Shown here in pieces: positions 1 through 8,570 of a stretch of DNA of 64,000 nucleotides (positions within the stretch are counted from its first letter, which is position 1; each line of letters starts with the position of its first letter). The notes under the pieces were generated by a model that had not been told where the DNA came from, searched no databases, and was given only the letters and a program-made list of their open reading frames with translations. The stretch is from the NCBI GenBank assembly GCA_902363255.1, contig CABIZO010000009.1, positions 1 through 64,000 on the forward strand, in the 5' to 3' direction. A program made the translations under genes and the position numbers. The stretch comes from Peptostreptococcaceae bacterium (GTDB lineage: Bacteria; Bacillota; Clostridia; Peptostreptococcales; Peptostreptococcaceae).

Positions 1-91
1 TACATATGTCACTTGCTATCTTTTTGCCATTTAGGTACTCTTGTACGTATTTAAGTTTTATTTCAAAAGGTACTTTATATTTTCTAGACAT
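1..91 (-). CDS. IS3-like transposase OrfA, N-terminal fragment (runs off window)
   Basis: Thirty codons are visible, starting MSRKYKVPFEIKLKYVQEYL. The pattern of basic start, F-E-x-K-L-K-x-V-x-x-Y-L-x-G-K matches the first helix-turn-helix of IS3/IS150-family OrfA proteins, which bind the element ends. The ATG at 91-89 is preceded on the minus strand by AAAGGAG at good spacing, so the start is credible. The rest lies left of the window, so intactness cannot be judged. It could also be a stand-alone HTH protein of the same fold. Confidence 0.5.
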   Translation of the reverse strand, partial: MSRKYKVPFEIKLKYVQEYLNGKKIASDIC

Positions 92-114
92 AAAAATGCT
101 CCTTTCATGATAAC

Positions 115-140
115 AGTTTTATTATTTTAACTGTCTACCA
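115..140 (-). mobile_element. Candidate right terminal inverted repeat of the IS element
   Basis: Just upstream of the transposase start the minus strand reads TGGTAGACAGTTAAAATAAT, beginning at 140. IS3-family ends commonly start with TG and lie a few tens of bases before OrfA. The other end and the target duplication are outside the window, so this boundary is inference. Confidence 0.25.
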
Positions 141-178
141 TAAAGGAAGCATATCATTCTTCTCTAGCGCTTTTTATA

Positions 179-2590
179 CTATTCTACCCCTTTATAGAAA
201 TGTGCCGTAGTTATACCTTTTTCATCTAACTTGTTGTATAACTTACTAGATTTATTTCCTAGTCTAAAATCATTGTTAATAACTTCAGTATAAGCTTCTA
301 AAATTTCTCTTATTTCACTTGCATTTTCTCCAGTAAAATCTAATCTAAATATGTTTATACCAATACTATTTAATTCTTCTAGGTTATCTAATACACAAGT
401 TGGTTTTGAATTATATATAGTTGTTCTACAGAATAAGTCTTGTGACAATCTATACTCTTCTCCCTTAAAATCTTTCAGAGCATATTTACTTTCATTACAT
501 TCCTTGCATCTTTTATCTTTTTTACAGTTTCTAACTATAACACCCATAGGACAATATTCACTTATCATCATCGGTGCAAATCCATAAACTACACTTTCCA
601 CGTCTAAATCCGTATAAGTTAATGTTTCTTCAATCTCATTCATATTAAGTTCTTGAGAAATACAAAGAGAAGTAGCTCCTTCTTTTTTAAAGTGATTTAT
701 AGTTTCACTATTAAATGGATTTAAATAGTAATCTATGCAGAAATTTTTATTTTTAAAGAAATCTATTGAGCCTAAAGTTCCTATTTGAATAGTATCTTCC
801 TTTAAATCTTTAATTTTGTTCAGTCTATTATATTCTTTGTTCCTAATAATTCTAGGCGCTGAGTAAATTACTTTTTTATTATTTTCTTTGCCTATTGTTA
901 TAGCGTCTTCAATAGTGGAAGCATCTTCATAATAAATAGAATCTATTTCAAAGTTTACAACTTCTCTTAATTGTTCTAAGTTTTTAACTTTAACTCTAAT
1001 TTTTTTGTCTTTTACTCTAGTAGCTCTTTGTGGATTATAAGTTATTTTTTCATTTTTGTATTGTCTGTCTTTTATTTCCACTCTTTCTTCACTTAACTTA
1101 TCAATACACTCTCTTCTAATTTGGTTGACTACACTAATTGGTAGACTTATTCCATCATCTAAATCTATCTTTAGATTTCTTAACTGATAAGGTGTATTTC
1201 CTAATTTTCTTAACTGAGTTTCTATTTTTTCTTCACTCATTGATACTTTTAAAGCTTTTTCTATTAGGAAATCACCAACAACTTCAGCTTCATTTCCTTT
1301 TAAATCTTTAAATTTAATTATAGGATTTTGTCCTAATTTTAAACTTATTTCTCCATCAATAAAACTTTTCGCCAATTCTTTATCTTGTTTAAATGTACTT
1401 TGTACCTTGTCCATTAATTGAGTATCAGAAGTTTTAAATATCATTTGATTTCGTCTAGCTTCACCAATAAAATCTATTTCAATAGTTTCACCTTTATACC
1501 CAATATCAGTGATTTCTTTACCTTTTATGATTCTTCCAATAACTCCACCACCTAAGTTAATACCATCACCTTTTTTTAAGTTTTCTTCCAATGCTATTTT
1601 CAATCTTTTTGCTTTTTTATTATAATCAACAACTTTACCTATATATAGTCCTTGATTATTTGGTATTTGAGAGTTCATTACATCTGCGCCTACTTCTCCA
1701 AGTAAAAGACCCTTTGTAAACTTTCTATTGAAAATAGTATATAAATCAGTCATTATATCATGAGATACATTAACTTTTTTAGTTCTCAAATAATCATCAA
1801 CTGCATCTCTGTAGCTACCTATTACGGTTGCTACATATTCTGGTTTTTTCATTCTTCCTTCAATTTTAAGAGAATGAACCCCTGCATCAATAATTTGATT
1901 TATTTCCTCAATAGCATTTAAATCCCTTGTACTAAGTAAATAATCACCATTAGAAGATATTTCTTCTCCTGTGTTAATATCAATCATTGTGTATTTTTGT
2001 CTACAAGGTTGAGCACATCTTCCTCTATTTCCTGATCGATTCCCTATCATACTACTCATTAGACATTGACCAGAGTAGCATACACATAATGCTCCATGAA
2101 CAAACACTTCTATATCAACATTCGTATTGTCACAAATATGTTTGATTTCTTCTACATTTAATTCTCTAGCAAGCACCACCCTATCGAATCCTACACCTTC
2201 TAAATATTTTACATCTTCTAAAGAATGTGCAACCATTTGTGTACTAGCATGTAATTCAAAATCTGGAAGAAGTTTTTTTACTGTCATCGCTGCACCTATA
2301 TCTTGTAGTATTAATGCATCAATATTTATGTCATATAAGAACTTTACATACTCGATAAAATTTTCTAATTCATTTTGTTTTATAAGAGTATTTGTTGTAA
2401 CAAAAACTCTTACTCCTCTAATATGTGCGTACCTTACAGCTTCTTTTAACTCTTCTCTATCAAAGTTGTTAGCAGATGCTCTTGCACTAAAATCTTTACC
2501 TCCAAGGTAAACTGCATTAGCTCCATTTTGTACTGCTGCCTTCAATGATTCAAAAGATCCAACAGGAGCCAATAATTCAACTTCTTTCAT
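179..2590 (-). CDS. Peptidase U32 family protein with DUF3656 (RlhA-type 23S rRNA hydroxylation protein)
   Basis: 803 residues. The N-terminus MKEVELLAPVGSFESLKAAV and the segment VFVHGALCVCYSGQCLMSS followed by GNRGRCAQPCR are the U32 signature, with the cysteine cluster thought to bind an Fe-S centre. The C-terminal part, with a further cysteine group (C-x5-C-K-K-D-K-R-C-K-E-C), fits the long double-domain form that carries DUF3656. Family members of this length (E. coli RlhA) are needed for hydroxylation of a cytidine in 23S rRNA; older annotations call them collagenase-like proteases. Ribosome site GGAGG lies 6 bases before the ATG. It follows zapA but is separated from it by a strong terminator, so it may be transcribed independently or by read-through. 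Confidence 0.85.
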   Translation of the reverse strand: MKEVELLAPVGSFESLKAAVQNGANAVYLGGKDFSARASANNFDREELKEAVRYAHIRGVRVFVTTNTLIKQNELENFIEYVKFLYDINIDALILQDIGAAMTVKKLLPDFELHASTQMVAHSLEDVKYLEGVGFDRVVLARELNVEEIKHICDNTNVDIEVFVHGALCVCYSGQCLMSSMIGNRSGNRGRCAQPCRQKYTMIDINTGEEISSNGDYLLSTRDLNAIEEINQIIDAGVHSLKIEGRMKKPEYVATVIGSYRDAVDDYLRTKKVNVSHDIMTDLYTIFNRKFTKGLLLGEVGADVMNSQIPNNQGLYIGKVVDYNKKAKRLKIALEENLKKGDGINLGGGVIGRIIKGKEITDIGYKGETIEIDFIGEARRNQMIFKTSDTQLMDKVQSTFKQDKELAKSFIDGEISLKLGQNPIIKFKDLKGNEAEVVGDFLIEKALKVSMSEEKIETQLRKLGNTPYQLRNLKIDLDDGISLPISVVNQIRRECIDKLSEERVEIKDRQYKNEKITYNPQRATRVKDKKIRVKVKNLEQLREVVNFEIDSIYYEDASTIEDAITIGKENNKKVIYSAPRIIRNKEYNRLNKIKDLKEDTIQIGTLGSIDFFKNKNFCIDYYLNPFNSETINHFKKEGATSLCISQELNMNEIEETLTYTDLDVESVVYGFAPMMISEYCPMGVIVRNCKKDKRCKECNESKYALKDFKGEEYRLSQDLFCRTTIYNSKPTCVLDNLEELNSIGINIFRLDFTGENASEIREILEAYTEVINNDFRLGNKSSKLYNKLDEKGITTAHFYKGVE

Positions 2591-2612
2591 ATTATACCTC
2601 CGCTCTTATGTC

Positions 2613-2652
2613 AAAAGGGTGTTTCAAAGGTTTATAATCCTTTGAAACACCC
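2613..2652 (-). terminator. Intrinsic terminator after zapA
   Basis: A 14-bp perfect stem (GGGTGTTTCAAAGG with its complement, 8-base loop) is followed on the minus strand by TTTT. It sits between zapA and the U32 gene and would end the pheS-pheT-zapA transcript. Confidence 0.85.
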
Positions 2653-2661
2653 CCATTATTT

Positions 2662-3258
2662 TTATAAAGCACTGTCTTTATTTTTTAACTGATTTTCTAA
2701 TTCTGCAGTTTTTAACTGAAAATCATAAACTTTATTTTGCCACTGTGAAGCTATATTTTCTGCTGCTTCCGCTCTTTGATTAGCCTCTTCAGTTTCTTTT
2801 TTTAAGCTTTTTATTTCAGCTATATACTTTTCTAGTTCTAGCTTCATTTCTTCACTAGATTTGCTTAGATTTTCTATTTTTTCATTTTGTACTTTTGCTT
2901 GTTCAGTAAGCTCTTCTATACGATAATCTTTTTCCATTATCTCTAGTTCTCTTTGCTCTAATTCACTGCTAATCCTTTGAACTTCACATTGAACTTCTTC
3001 ATTTGGTTGGCTCATCCCTGCTTTTAATGATTCTATTTCATTGTGTAAATCTTCATTTTCATGACAACAATCAAATAACTCATCAGCAATATTTAAACAT
3101 GCAACTATAGTTGTAGTAAGTGAACTTAGCTTAGGGTTACCCTCTTTAACTTTATTCATTTCTCCATCAACATACCTTGCTACATTTTTCATCTGTTCTG
3201 GATTTTTACCAACAATGTTGTATTCAGAACCTAGAATCCTTACAACTACCTTATTCAT
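2662..3258 (-). CDS. zapA: Cell division protein ZapA, long coiled-coil form
   Basis: 198 residues. The first 90 residues (MNKVVVRILGSEYNIVGKNP, then VARYVDGEMNKV and TIVACLNIADEL) match ZapA, which bundles FtsZ filaments at the division site. The remainder is a long Glu/Lys-rich heptad region predicted to be a coiled coil, making the protein about twice the usual ZapA length; clostridial ZapA proteins often carry such a tail. It lies 27 bases after pheT and ahead of a terminator. The pheST-zapA neighbourhood is shared with Bacillus, which supports the call. Confidence 0.85.
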   Translation of the reverse strand: MNKVVVRILGSEYNIVGKNPEQMKNVARYVDGEMNKVKEGNPKLSSLTTTIVACLNIADELFDCCHENEDLHNEIESLKAGMSQPNEEVQCEVQRISSELEQRELEIMEKDYRIEELTEQAKVQNEKIENLSKSSEEMKLELEKYIAEIKSLKKETEEANQRAEAAENIASQWQNKVYDFQLKTAELENQLKNKDSAL

Positions 3259-3285
3259 CTCACTAATCCCCCTATCAAAGATGAG

Positions 3286-5679
3286 TTAGTTTGATCTTAA
3301 TTTTGCATCTAGCTTTTCTTCTAACTCTCTTATTATATTATGGTGTACTTTATTTACATCTTCATCTGTTAGAGTTTTATCTTTACTTCTATATATTATT
3401 GAGTATGCTATTGATTTATATCCATCAGCTATTTGTGAACCTTTATATACATCGAATAATTTATAGCTTTCTACTAAATCTTCTCCATTAGCTTTTATTA
3501 TATCCTCTATTTGTTTTACGATAACATCATCTTTAACTAAAAGAGCTATATCTCTAGAAGTTGATGGATATTTTGGTAATGGATTGTATATTATAGTTCT
3601 ATCTGAGTTTTCAAATATTAAATCTAAATCTAATTCTGCAAGATATACTCTTTGTCCTAAGTTGTAATTATCTATAACTTCTGGATGAACTTCTCCGAAA
3701 GTACCTATATATATATCATTATACATTATTGTAGCACATCTTCCTGGGTGGAATGTAGTATTATTAGTTTCTGGTATTATTTCATAGTTATCAAATCCTA
3801 CAGATTCTAATATAGATTCTAATGCACCTTTTAATACAAAGAAGTCTACTTCTTTACCGTACATACCTACACATAAATGATTAGTTTCTATTGGTAATCC
3901 TTCTTGTGGAGTAAATGTATGACCACATTCAAATGCTAAACCACTTTCAACTTTACGAGATATATTTGTATATAATACATTTAACATACTTGGCATCATT
4001 GTAGTTCTCATTACTGATGTATCTTCTCCAAGTGGATTAATTAGTTTAATATAATCTCTTTTCTTGTCATCTGCAGGTAATTTTATTTTATCTAATGTTT
4101 TTGGACTTACAAATGAATAAGTTAATATTTCGTATAATCCTATGCTTGTAGCTGTATCTTTTATTTTATCCATGAATTTTTGCTTAGGAGTTTTAACACC
4201 AGCTGTTGCATTTCCTTCTAATTGCTCAGATGGTATATTTTCAAATCCATATATTCTAGCTATTTCTTCATATATATCAGCTTCTTGTTCTATATCTAAT
4301 CTAAATGGAGGAACTTCTATAACAACTTCTTCAGGAGATTTTAAATCACATTTGAATTCTAACTCTTCTAATATTTTCACAAATCCATCTAATGATAAAT
4401 CTATTCCTATATTTTTTATTATTCTTGAAGGATTAACTGTTACAGTTTGAACCTCTTGTTTAACTGGATAATCTTCAACAGTTCCTCTTAAAACTCTACC
4501 TGCTCCAAGCATTTCTACCAATTGACAAGCTCTTTCAACACCTGTTATTGAAAGTTCTGTACAAACACCTTTTTCATATCTTCCAGATGCTTCTGTTCTA
4601 AGACCTAACTTTTTAGAAGTTGCTCTTATGCTATCTGCGTTGAATGCTGCACCTTCAAATAATACTGCTGTTGTATTTTCAGTTATTCCTGAGTTTAATC
4701 CACCCATTACACCTGCTATAGCAACTGGTTTCTCACCATCAGTTATAACAAGCATATCTTTATCTAAAGTTCTTTCAACTTCATCTAAAGTAGTGAATTT
4801 TTCACCATCTACAGCATTTCTTACAACTATTTTTCCAGTTGGAAGTTCGTTTAAATCAAATGCATGTAATGGTTGACCTTGTTCTAACATTACGAAGTTT
4901 GTTATATCAACTATATTGTTTATAGGTCTAACTCCAGCTTCTATAAGTCTTCTTTGCATCCAGTATGGAGATGGTTCTATCTTAACATCTTTAACTATTC
5001 TAGCTCCGTATCTCATACAAAGATCAGGACTTTCAACTTTTACGTCAAAGTCTATATCTTCATCACAAGCTTTTACTTTTATTTCAGGATAGTTTATTTT
5101 TTCTCCTATTGTAACAGCTGCTTCTCTAGCTATACCTATCATTGATCTACAATCAGGTCTATTTGCAGTTAATTCAAAATCTATTATTGCATCATTTAAT
5201 CCTAAGAACTCTTTTATATCTTGTCCTAATACTAGGTTTTCCATATCATTTAGGATGTATATTCCATCTTTACTTCTTTCATCAACGAAATGTTCATCTA
5301 TTCCTAATTCTTCAGCTGAACATAACATACCATTAGATACTTCTCCTCTTAATTTACCTTTTTTAATTTTTATTCCGCCAGGTAATGTAGAGTTTACTTT
5401 AGCTACTGGTATATAGTCTCCTTCAGAAACATTTTTAGCTCCTGTACATATTTGTACAAGTTCTTCTTCACCCACATTAACTTGACAAACTACAAGTTTA
5501 TCAGCATTTGGATGTTGTTTTATTTCTTCTATTTTACCTACTACAACATTACTTATTTCTTTGCCTAAAAATTCTACTGTTTCAACCTTCGTTCCAGTCA
5601 TAGTCATTTTATCAGCAAATTCAACTGTATCCATATCTATATTAACGTAATCTCTTATCCATTTTACAGGTACTAACAT
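3286..5679 (-). CDS. pheT: Phenylalanyl-tRNA synthetase beta subunit
   Basis: 797 residues, the full family length. Charges tRNA-Phe as an alpha2-beta2 enzyme with PheS in the cytoplasm. Domain order is complete: tRNA-binding OB fold (about residues 40-150, with HPNADKLVVCQVNVG), B3/B4 editing domain (about 210-385, with GVRPINNIVDITNFVMLEQG), B5 domain (about 405-475), catalytic-like domain, and C-terminal anticodon-binding FDX-ACB domain (about 705-797, YPSTSRDIALLV). The gene follows pheS by 19 bases with AAAGGAGG before the ATG. Regulation is by the T-box leader upstream of pheS. Confidence 0.98.
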   Translation of the reverse strand: MLVPVKWIRDYVNIDMDTVEFADKMTMTGTKVETVEFLGKEISNVVVGKIEEIKQHPNADKLVVCQVNVGEEELVQICTGAKNVSEGDYIPVAKVNSTLPGGIKIKKGKLRGEVSNGMLCSAEELGIDEHFVDERSKDGIYILNDMENLVLGQDIKEFLGLNDAIIDFELTANRPDCRSMIGIAREAAVTIGEKINYPEIKVKACDEDIDFDVKVESPDLCMRYGARIVKDVKIEPSPYWMQRRLIEAGVRPINNIVDITNFVMLEQGQPLHAFDLNELPTGKIVVRNAVDGEKFTTLDEVERTLDKDMLVITDGEKPVAIAGVMGGLNSGITENTTAVLFEGAAFNADSIRATSKKLGLRTEASGRYEKGVCTELSITGVERACQLVEMLGAGRVLRGTVEDYPVKQEVQTVTVNPSRIIKNIGIDLSLDGFVKILEELEFKCDLKSPEEVVIEVPPFRLDIEQEADIYEEIARIYGFENIPSEQLEGNATAGVKTPKQKFMDKIKDTATSIGLYEILTYSFVSPKTLDKIKLPADDKKRDYIKLINPLGEDTSVMRTTMMPSMLNVLYTNISRKVESGLAFECGHTFTPQEGLPIETNHLCVGMYGKEVDFFVLKGALESILESVGFDNYEIIPETNNTTFHPGRCATIMYNDIYIGTFGEVHPEVIDNYNLGQRVYLAELDLDLIFENSDRTIIYNPLPKYPSTSRDIALLVKDDVIVKQIEDIIKANGEDLVESYKLFDVYKGSQIADGYKSIAYSIIYRSKDKTLTDEDVNKVHHNIIRELEEKLDAKLRSN

Positions 5680-5698
5680 TTTCTTTTTCCTCCTTTTA

Positions 5699-6718
5699 TT
5701 AGAATTGATCTAAAAATCTCATATCATTTTCAACTAATAGTCTTATATCATCAATTTCGTATTTAAGCATTGCAAGTCTTTCAACCCCCATACCAAAAGC
5801 AAATCCACTATAAACTTCTGGATCTATTCCACAGTTTCTAAGTACGTTTGGATGAACCATACCTGCACCAAGTATTTCTATCCAGCCTTCACCTTTACAC
5901 ATTTGACATCCTTCTCCGCCACACTTGAAACAAGTAACATCTATTTCTGCACTTGGTTCTGTGAATGGGAAGTTATGCGGTCTAAATTTTGTTCTCGTAT
6001 TATCTCCGAATAATTTCTTAACGAATAATTCTAAAGTTCCTTTGAATTGAGCCATAGTTATATCTTTACCAACTACTAGCCCTTCTATTTGATGGAACAT
6101 TGGTGAATGCGTTGCATCTAATGAGTCATTTCTGAAACATCTACCTGGAGATATTATTTTTATCGGTAATTCTTGGCTTCTCATTGTTCTAACTTGAACT
6201 GGAGATGTTTGAGTTCTAAGTAGTAATTCATCATTGAAGTAAAATGTATCTGACATATCTCTTGATGGATGGTTCTTAGGAGCATTTAATGCATCGAAGT
6301 TATTTTCTACTGTCTCAACTTCTGGACCTTCTGCAACAGAGAATCCTATTCCCATAAATATTTCAGTTACTTCATCTATAATTTGAGTTATTGGATGTCT
6401 TTTTCCAACTTTGAAAGTTTTTCCTGGCATAGTAACATCTATTACTTCTTCTGCTAACTTTTTATTTAACTCAATTTTTTTAATTTCTTCTTTTTTTATG
6501 TTTATTTCATTTTCTATAGCTTCTCTTACTTCGTTGGCTATTTTACCTATTTCCGGTCTTTCTTCAGCAGATAATTTACCCATACCTTTTAGTATTGCAG
6601 TAAGTTCACCTTTTTTACCAGAATATTTTACTCTAAGGCTGTCTAATTCTTCCATTGAAGAAGATGCTTTAATTTCACTTAAAGCTCTTTCTTTTAAGCT
6701 TATTAATTGTTCTTTCAC
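5699..6718 (-). CDS. pheS: Phenylalanyl-tRNA synthetase alpha subunit
   Basis: 339 residues, usual length. Carries the class II catalytic core: motif 2 around FRNDSLDATHSPMFHQIEG (about residues 195-215), a zinc-like cysteine set CFKCGGEGCQMCKGEG (about 263-279), and motif 3 in GFAFGMGVERLAMLKY near the C-terminus. The N-terminal 90 residues form the tRNA-binding coiled coil. The start codon is GTG at 6718-6716, with a GGGTG ribosome site 7 bases before it. First gene of pheS-pheT-zapA. Confidence 0.98.
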   Translation of the reverse strand: MKEQLISLKERALSEIKASSSMEELDSLRVKYSGKKGELTAILKGMGKLSAEERPEIGKIANEVREAIENEINIKKEEIKKIELNKKLAEEVIDVTMPGKTFKVGKRHPITQIIDEVTEIFMGIGFSVAEGPEVETVENNFDALNAPKNHPSRDMSDTFYFNDELLLRTQTSPVQVRTMRSQELPIKIISPGRCFRNDSLDATHSPMFHQIEGLVVGKDITMAQFKGTLELFVKKLFGDNTRTKFRPHNFPFTEPSAEIDVTCFKCGGEGCQMCKGEGWIEILGAGMVHPNVLRNCGIDPEVYSGFAFGMGVERLAMLKYEIDDIRLLVENDMRFLDQF

Positions 6719-6762
6719 TTTTCTTCACCCTTTCATATATTTTCATGATATAAAAAATAATA

Positions 6763-7000
6763 AAAAAAGCCCTTCATCCCTATCTAGGGACGAAAGACTG
6801 TAATTCGCGGTACCACCCTAGTAGTTTAAAAATATAAAAATATTAATAAACCACTCAAACAAACTTAACGCGTTCAACGTTAAAGCCTACTAATTACTGT
6901 TCAGCTTTAATGCTCCAGAGTGAACTTCTTATAAATACTTAGTAAATACTCACAGCAAATGTATTTTTCTCTTGCCTAAGTTAAATTATAATACTTTTCT
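6763..7000 (-). promoter_or_regulatory. T-box leader (tRNA-Phe responsive) upstream of pheS
   Basis: The minus strand contains the T-box core AGGGTGGTACCGCG (6806-6819). The upstream specifier region reads GAAGTTCACTCTGGAGC, placing a TTC Phe codon at 6925-6923 directly ahead of the usual A-x-T-C-T-G-G-A-G-C segment. A stem III-like hairpin (TTAACGTTGAACGCGTTAA) lies between. Downstream is a terminator hairpin (6763-6800) with CTTTCGTCCCTA pairing to TAGGGATGAAGGG, followed by a T run. Uncharged tRNA-Phe should stabilise the antiterminator and allow pheST-zapA transcription. Confidence 0.93.
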
Positions 7001-7035
7001 CTATCATAGCTTTTATATTATATAGTTTTTGTTCA

Positions 7036-7065
7036 ATTATAACATACATAATATTGTATTTTCAA
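7036..7065 (-). promoter_or_regulatory. Sigma-A promoter for pheST-zapA
   Basis: TTGAAA (7065-7060), an 18-base spacer and TATAAT (7041-7036) on the minus strand, placing the start near 7029, just ahead of the T-box leader and just past the stop of the methyltransferase gene. Confidence 0.6.
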
Positions 7066-7069
7066 CATA

Positions 7070-7867
7070 TTAACTTAAATATTTTTTTATTTCGTACATT
7101 AATATAGCTGATGAAATAGCCGCATTTAAAGATTCAGCATTACCATATATAGGTATTTTAACTAATATATCCGATTGTTTTATTAAGTCATCATTAACTC
7201 CATTAGCTTCATTACCTATTACTAGTGCAGTTCTTTCATGATACTTGGTTTCATGATAGTAATTGTCTGTATCAAGATAACTAGATACTATTTTAAAATC
7301 TTTCGATTTTAATTCTTCTAAACATTCCTCTTGAGTACAATGTATGATATTCATATCAAAAATGGAACCCATAGTTGATCTAATTACTTTAGGATTATAT
7401 ATATCTACACAACCTTTTAGAGCAATTATAGCATCTACACCTGCTGCATCTGCTGTTCTTATTATTGTCCCCATATTACCTGGGTCTTGTATTCTATCTA
7501 ATATTAATACAAATTTATCATTGCCTTTAATATTATGTTCAATTTTTCTATCTTTAAACTTAACAACTCCTAAAATTCCTTGCGTATTTTCAGTATCTAT
7601 TAATTCCTTAAATATTTTATTAGTTGTTTTAAATACTTTTATATTTCTTTCATCTAAAATATTTAAAAATTTTCTATGTTCTTCTTTATCTTCAAAGGTT
7701 TCATTTATAAATACATAATCTAAGTCTGCATTACACTCTATAGCTAATGTTAAAATACGATATCCTTCTATTATATATTTTGACTCTTTTTGTCTGTTTT
7801 TACTTTTTAATAATGATTTAGTATATTTCACTCTTTCATTATCTTTGCTGCTTATATTTATAGGCAT
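7070..7867 (-). CDS. SpoU/TrmH-family RNA 2'-O-ribose methyltransferase
   Basis: 265 residues. N-terminal substrate-binding domain (VKYTKSLLKSKNRQKESKYIIEG) followed by the SPOUT knot: motif 1 DPGNMGTIIRTADAAG (about residues 131-146), motif 2 ALVIGNEANGV (about 215-225) and motif 3 IPIYGNAESLNAAISSAI (about 238-255). These transfer a methyl group from SAM to ribose 2'-OH of rRNA or tRNA. The position beside pheS matches Bacillus ysgA, a predicted 23S rRNA guanosine methylase; the exact target cannot be read here. It starts 11 bases after ktrA and appears to end the ktrB-ktrA operon. Confidence 0.88.
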   Translation of the reverse strand: MPINISSKDNERVKYTKSLLKSKNRQKESKYIIEGYRILTLAIECNADLDYVFINETFEDKEEHRKFLNILDERNIKVFKTTNKIFKELIDTENTQGILGVVKFKDRKIEHNIKGNDKFVLILDRIQDPGNMGTIIRTADAAGVDAIIALKGCVDIYNPKVIRSTMGSIFDMNIIHCTQEECLEELKSKDFKIVSSYLDTDNYYHETKYHERTALVIGNEANGVNDDLIKQSDILVKIPIYGNAESLNAAISSAILMYEIKKYLS

Positions 7868-7878
7868 TTTATATTCTC

Positions 7879-8541
7879 CTATTTTGAATTTTTATCTTTT
7901 GTTACTATAGCACTAATATTACTATTTTTACCGATAACTACTAATATGCTCTTGTCCTGTAGCTGTTCTTCTGGTGAAGGAATGACATTTATTTTATCTC
8001 CATTTTTAATTGCTAAAATAGTAATTTCGTATTTAGCTCTTAAGTCTAGTTCTATTAATGTTTTTCCAACCCATTTGTTAGGCGTTACAATCTCCATTAT
8101 AGAGTATTCTGGATCTAATTCTATATGATCTAATATATTATCTGAAACTAAGTTATGTGCAACTCTTATTCCCATATCTCTTTCTGGGAATACTACTCTA
8201 TCTGCTCCTATCTTATATAGAACTTTTGCTTGTAATTCATCCTTAGCTTTACATACAACTTGCTCTACACCCATTTCCTTAGCTATAAGAGTAGCCATTA
8301 TAGATGCTCTTATATCAGATCCTATTGCTATTATTGCCACATCAAAATTTCCTAATCCTAAAGATCTTAAAGCATATTCATCTGTAACATCTACAGCTGC
8401 AACATGAGTAACTTTATCTGATAAACCTTGAATTATTTCTTCACTTTTATCTATAGCCATTACTTGATGACCTAGTAAATTCATAGTTGTGGCAAGAGAT
8501 GAACCAAACCTTCCACACCCTATAACTATGTATTGTTTCAT
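7879..8541 (-). CDS. ktrA: Potassium channel regulatory subunit KtrA/TrkA
   Basis: 220 residues. RCK_N Rossmann domain with GCGRFGSSLATTMNLLGHQVMAID at residues 8-31 (nucleotide-binding G-x-G-x-x-G) and RCK_C domain from about 135 on. Family members form an octameric ring on the cytoplasmic face of KtrB and gate K+ or Na+-coupled K+ flow in response to ATP/ADP, with cyclic-di-AMP often bound by RCK_C. It follows ktrB by 29 bases, which makes the pair a complete Ktr system. Confidence 0.92.
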   Translation of the reverse strand: MKQYIVIGCGRFGSSLATTMNLLGHQVMAIDKSEEIIQGLSDKVTHVAAVDVTDEYALRSLGLGNFDVAIIAIGSDIRASIMATLIAKEMGVEQVVCKAKDELQAKVLYKIGADRVVFPERDMGIRVAHNLVSDNILDHIELDPEYSIMEIVTPNKWVGKTLIELDLRAKYEITILAIKNGDKINVIPSPEEQLQDKSILVVIGKNSNISAIVTKDKNSK

Positions 8542-8570
8542 TTATTTTCATCCTTTCAAACTTATAATTA

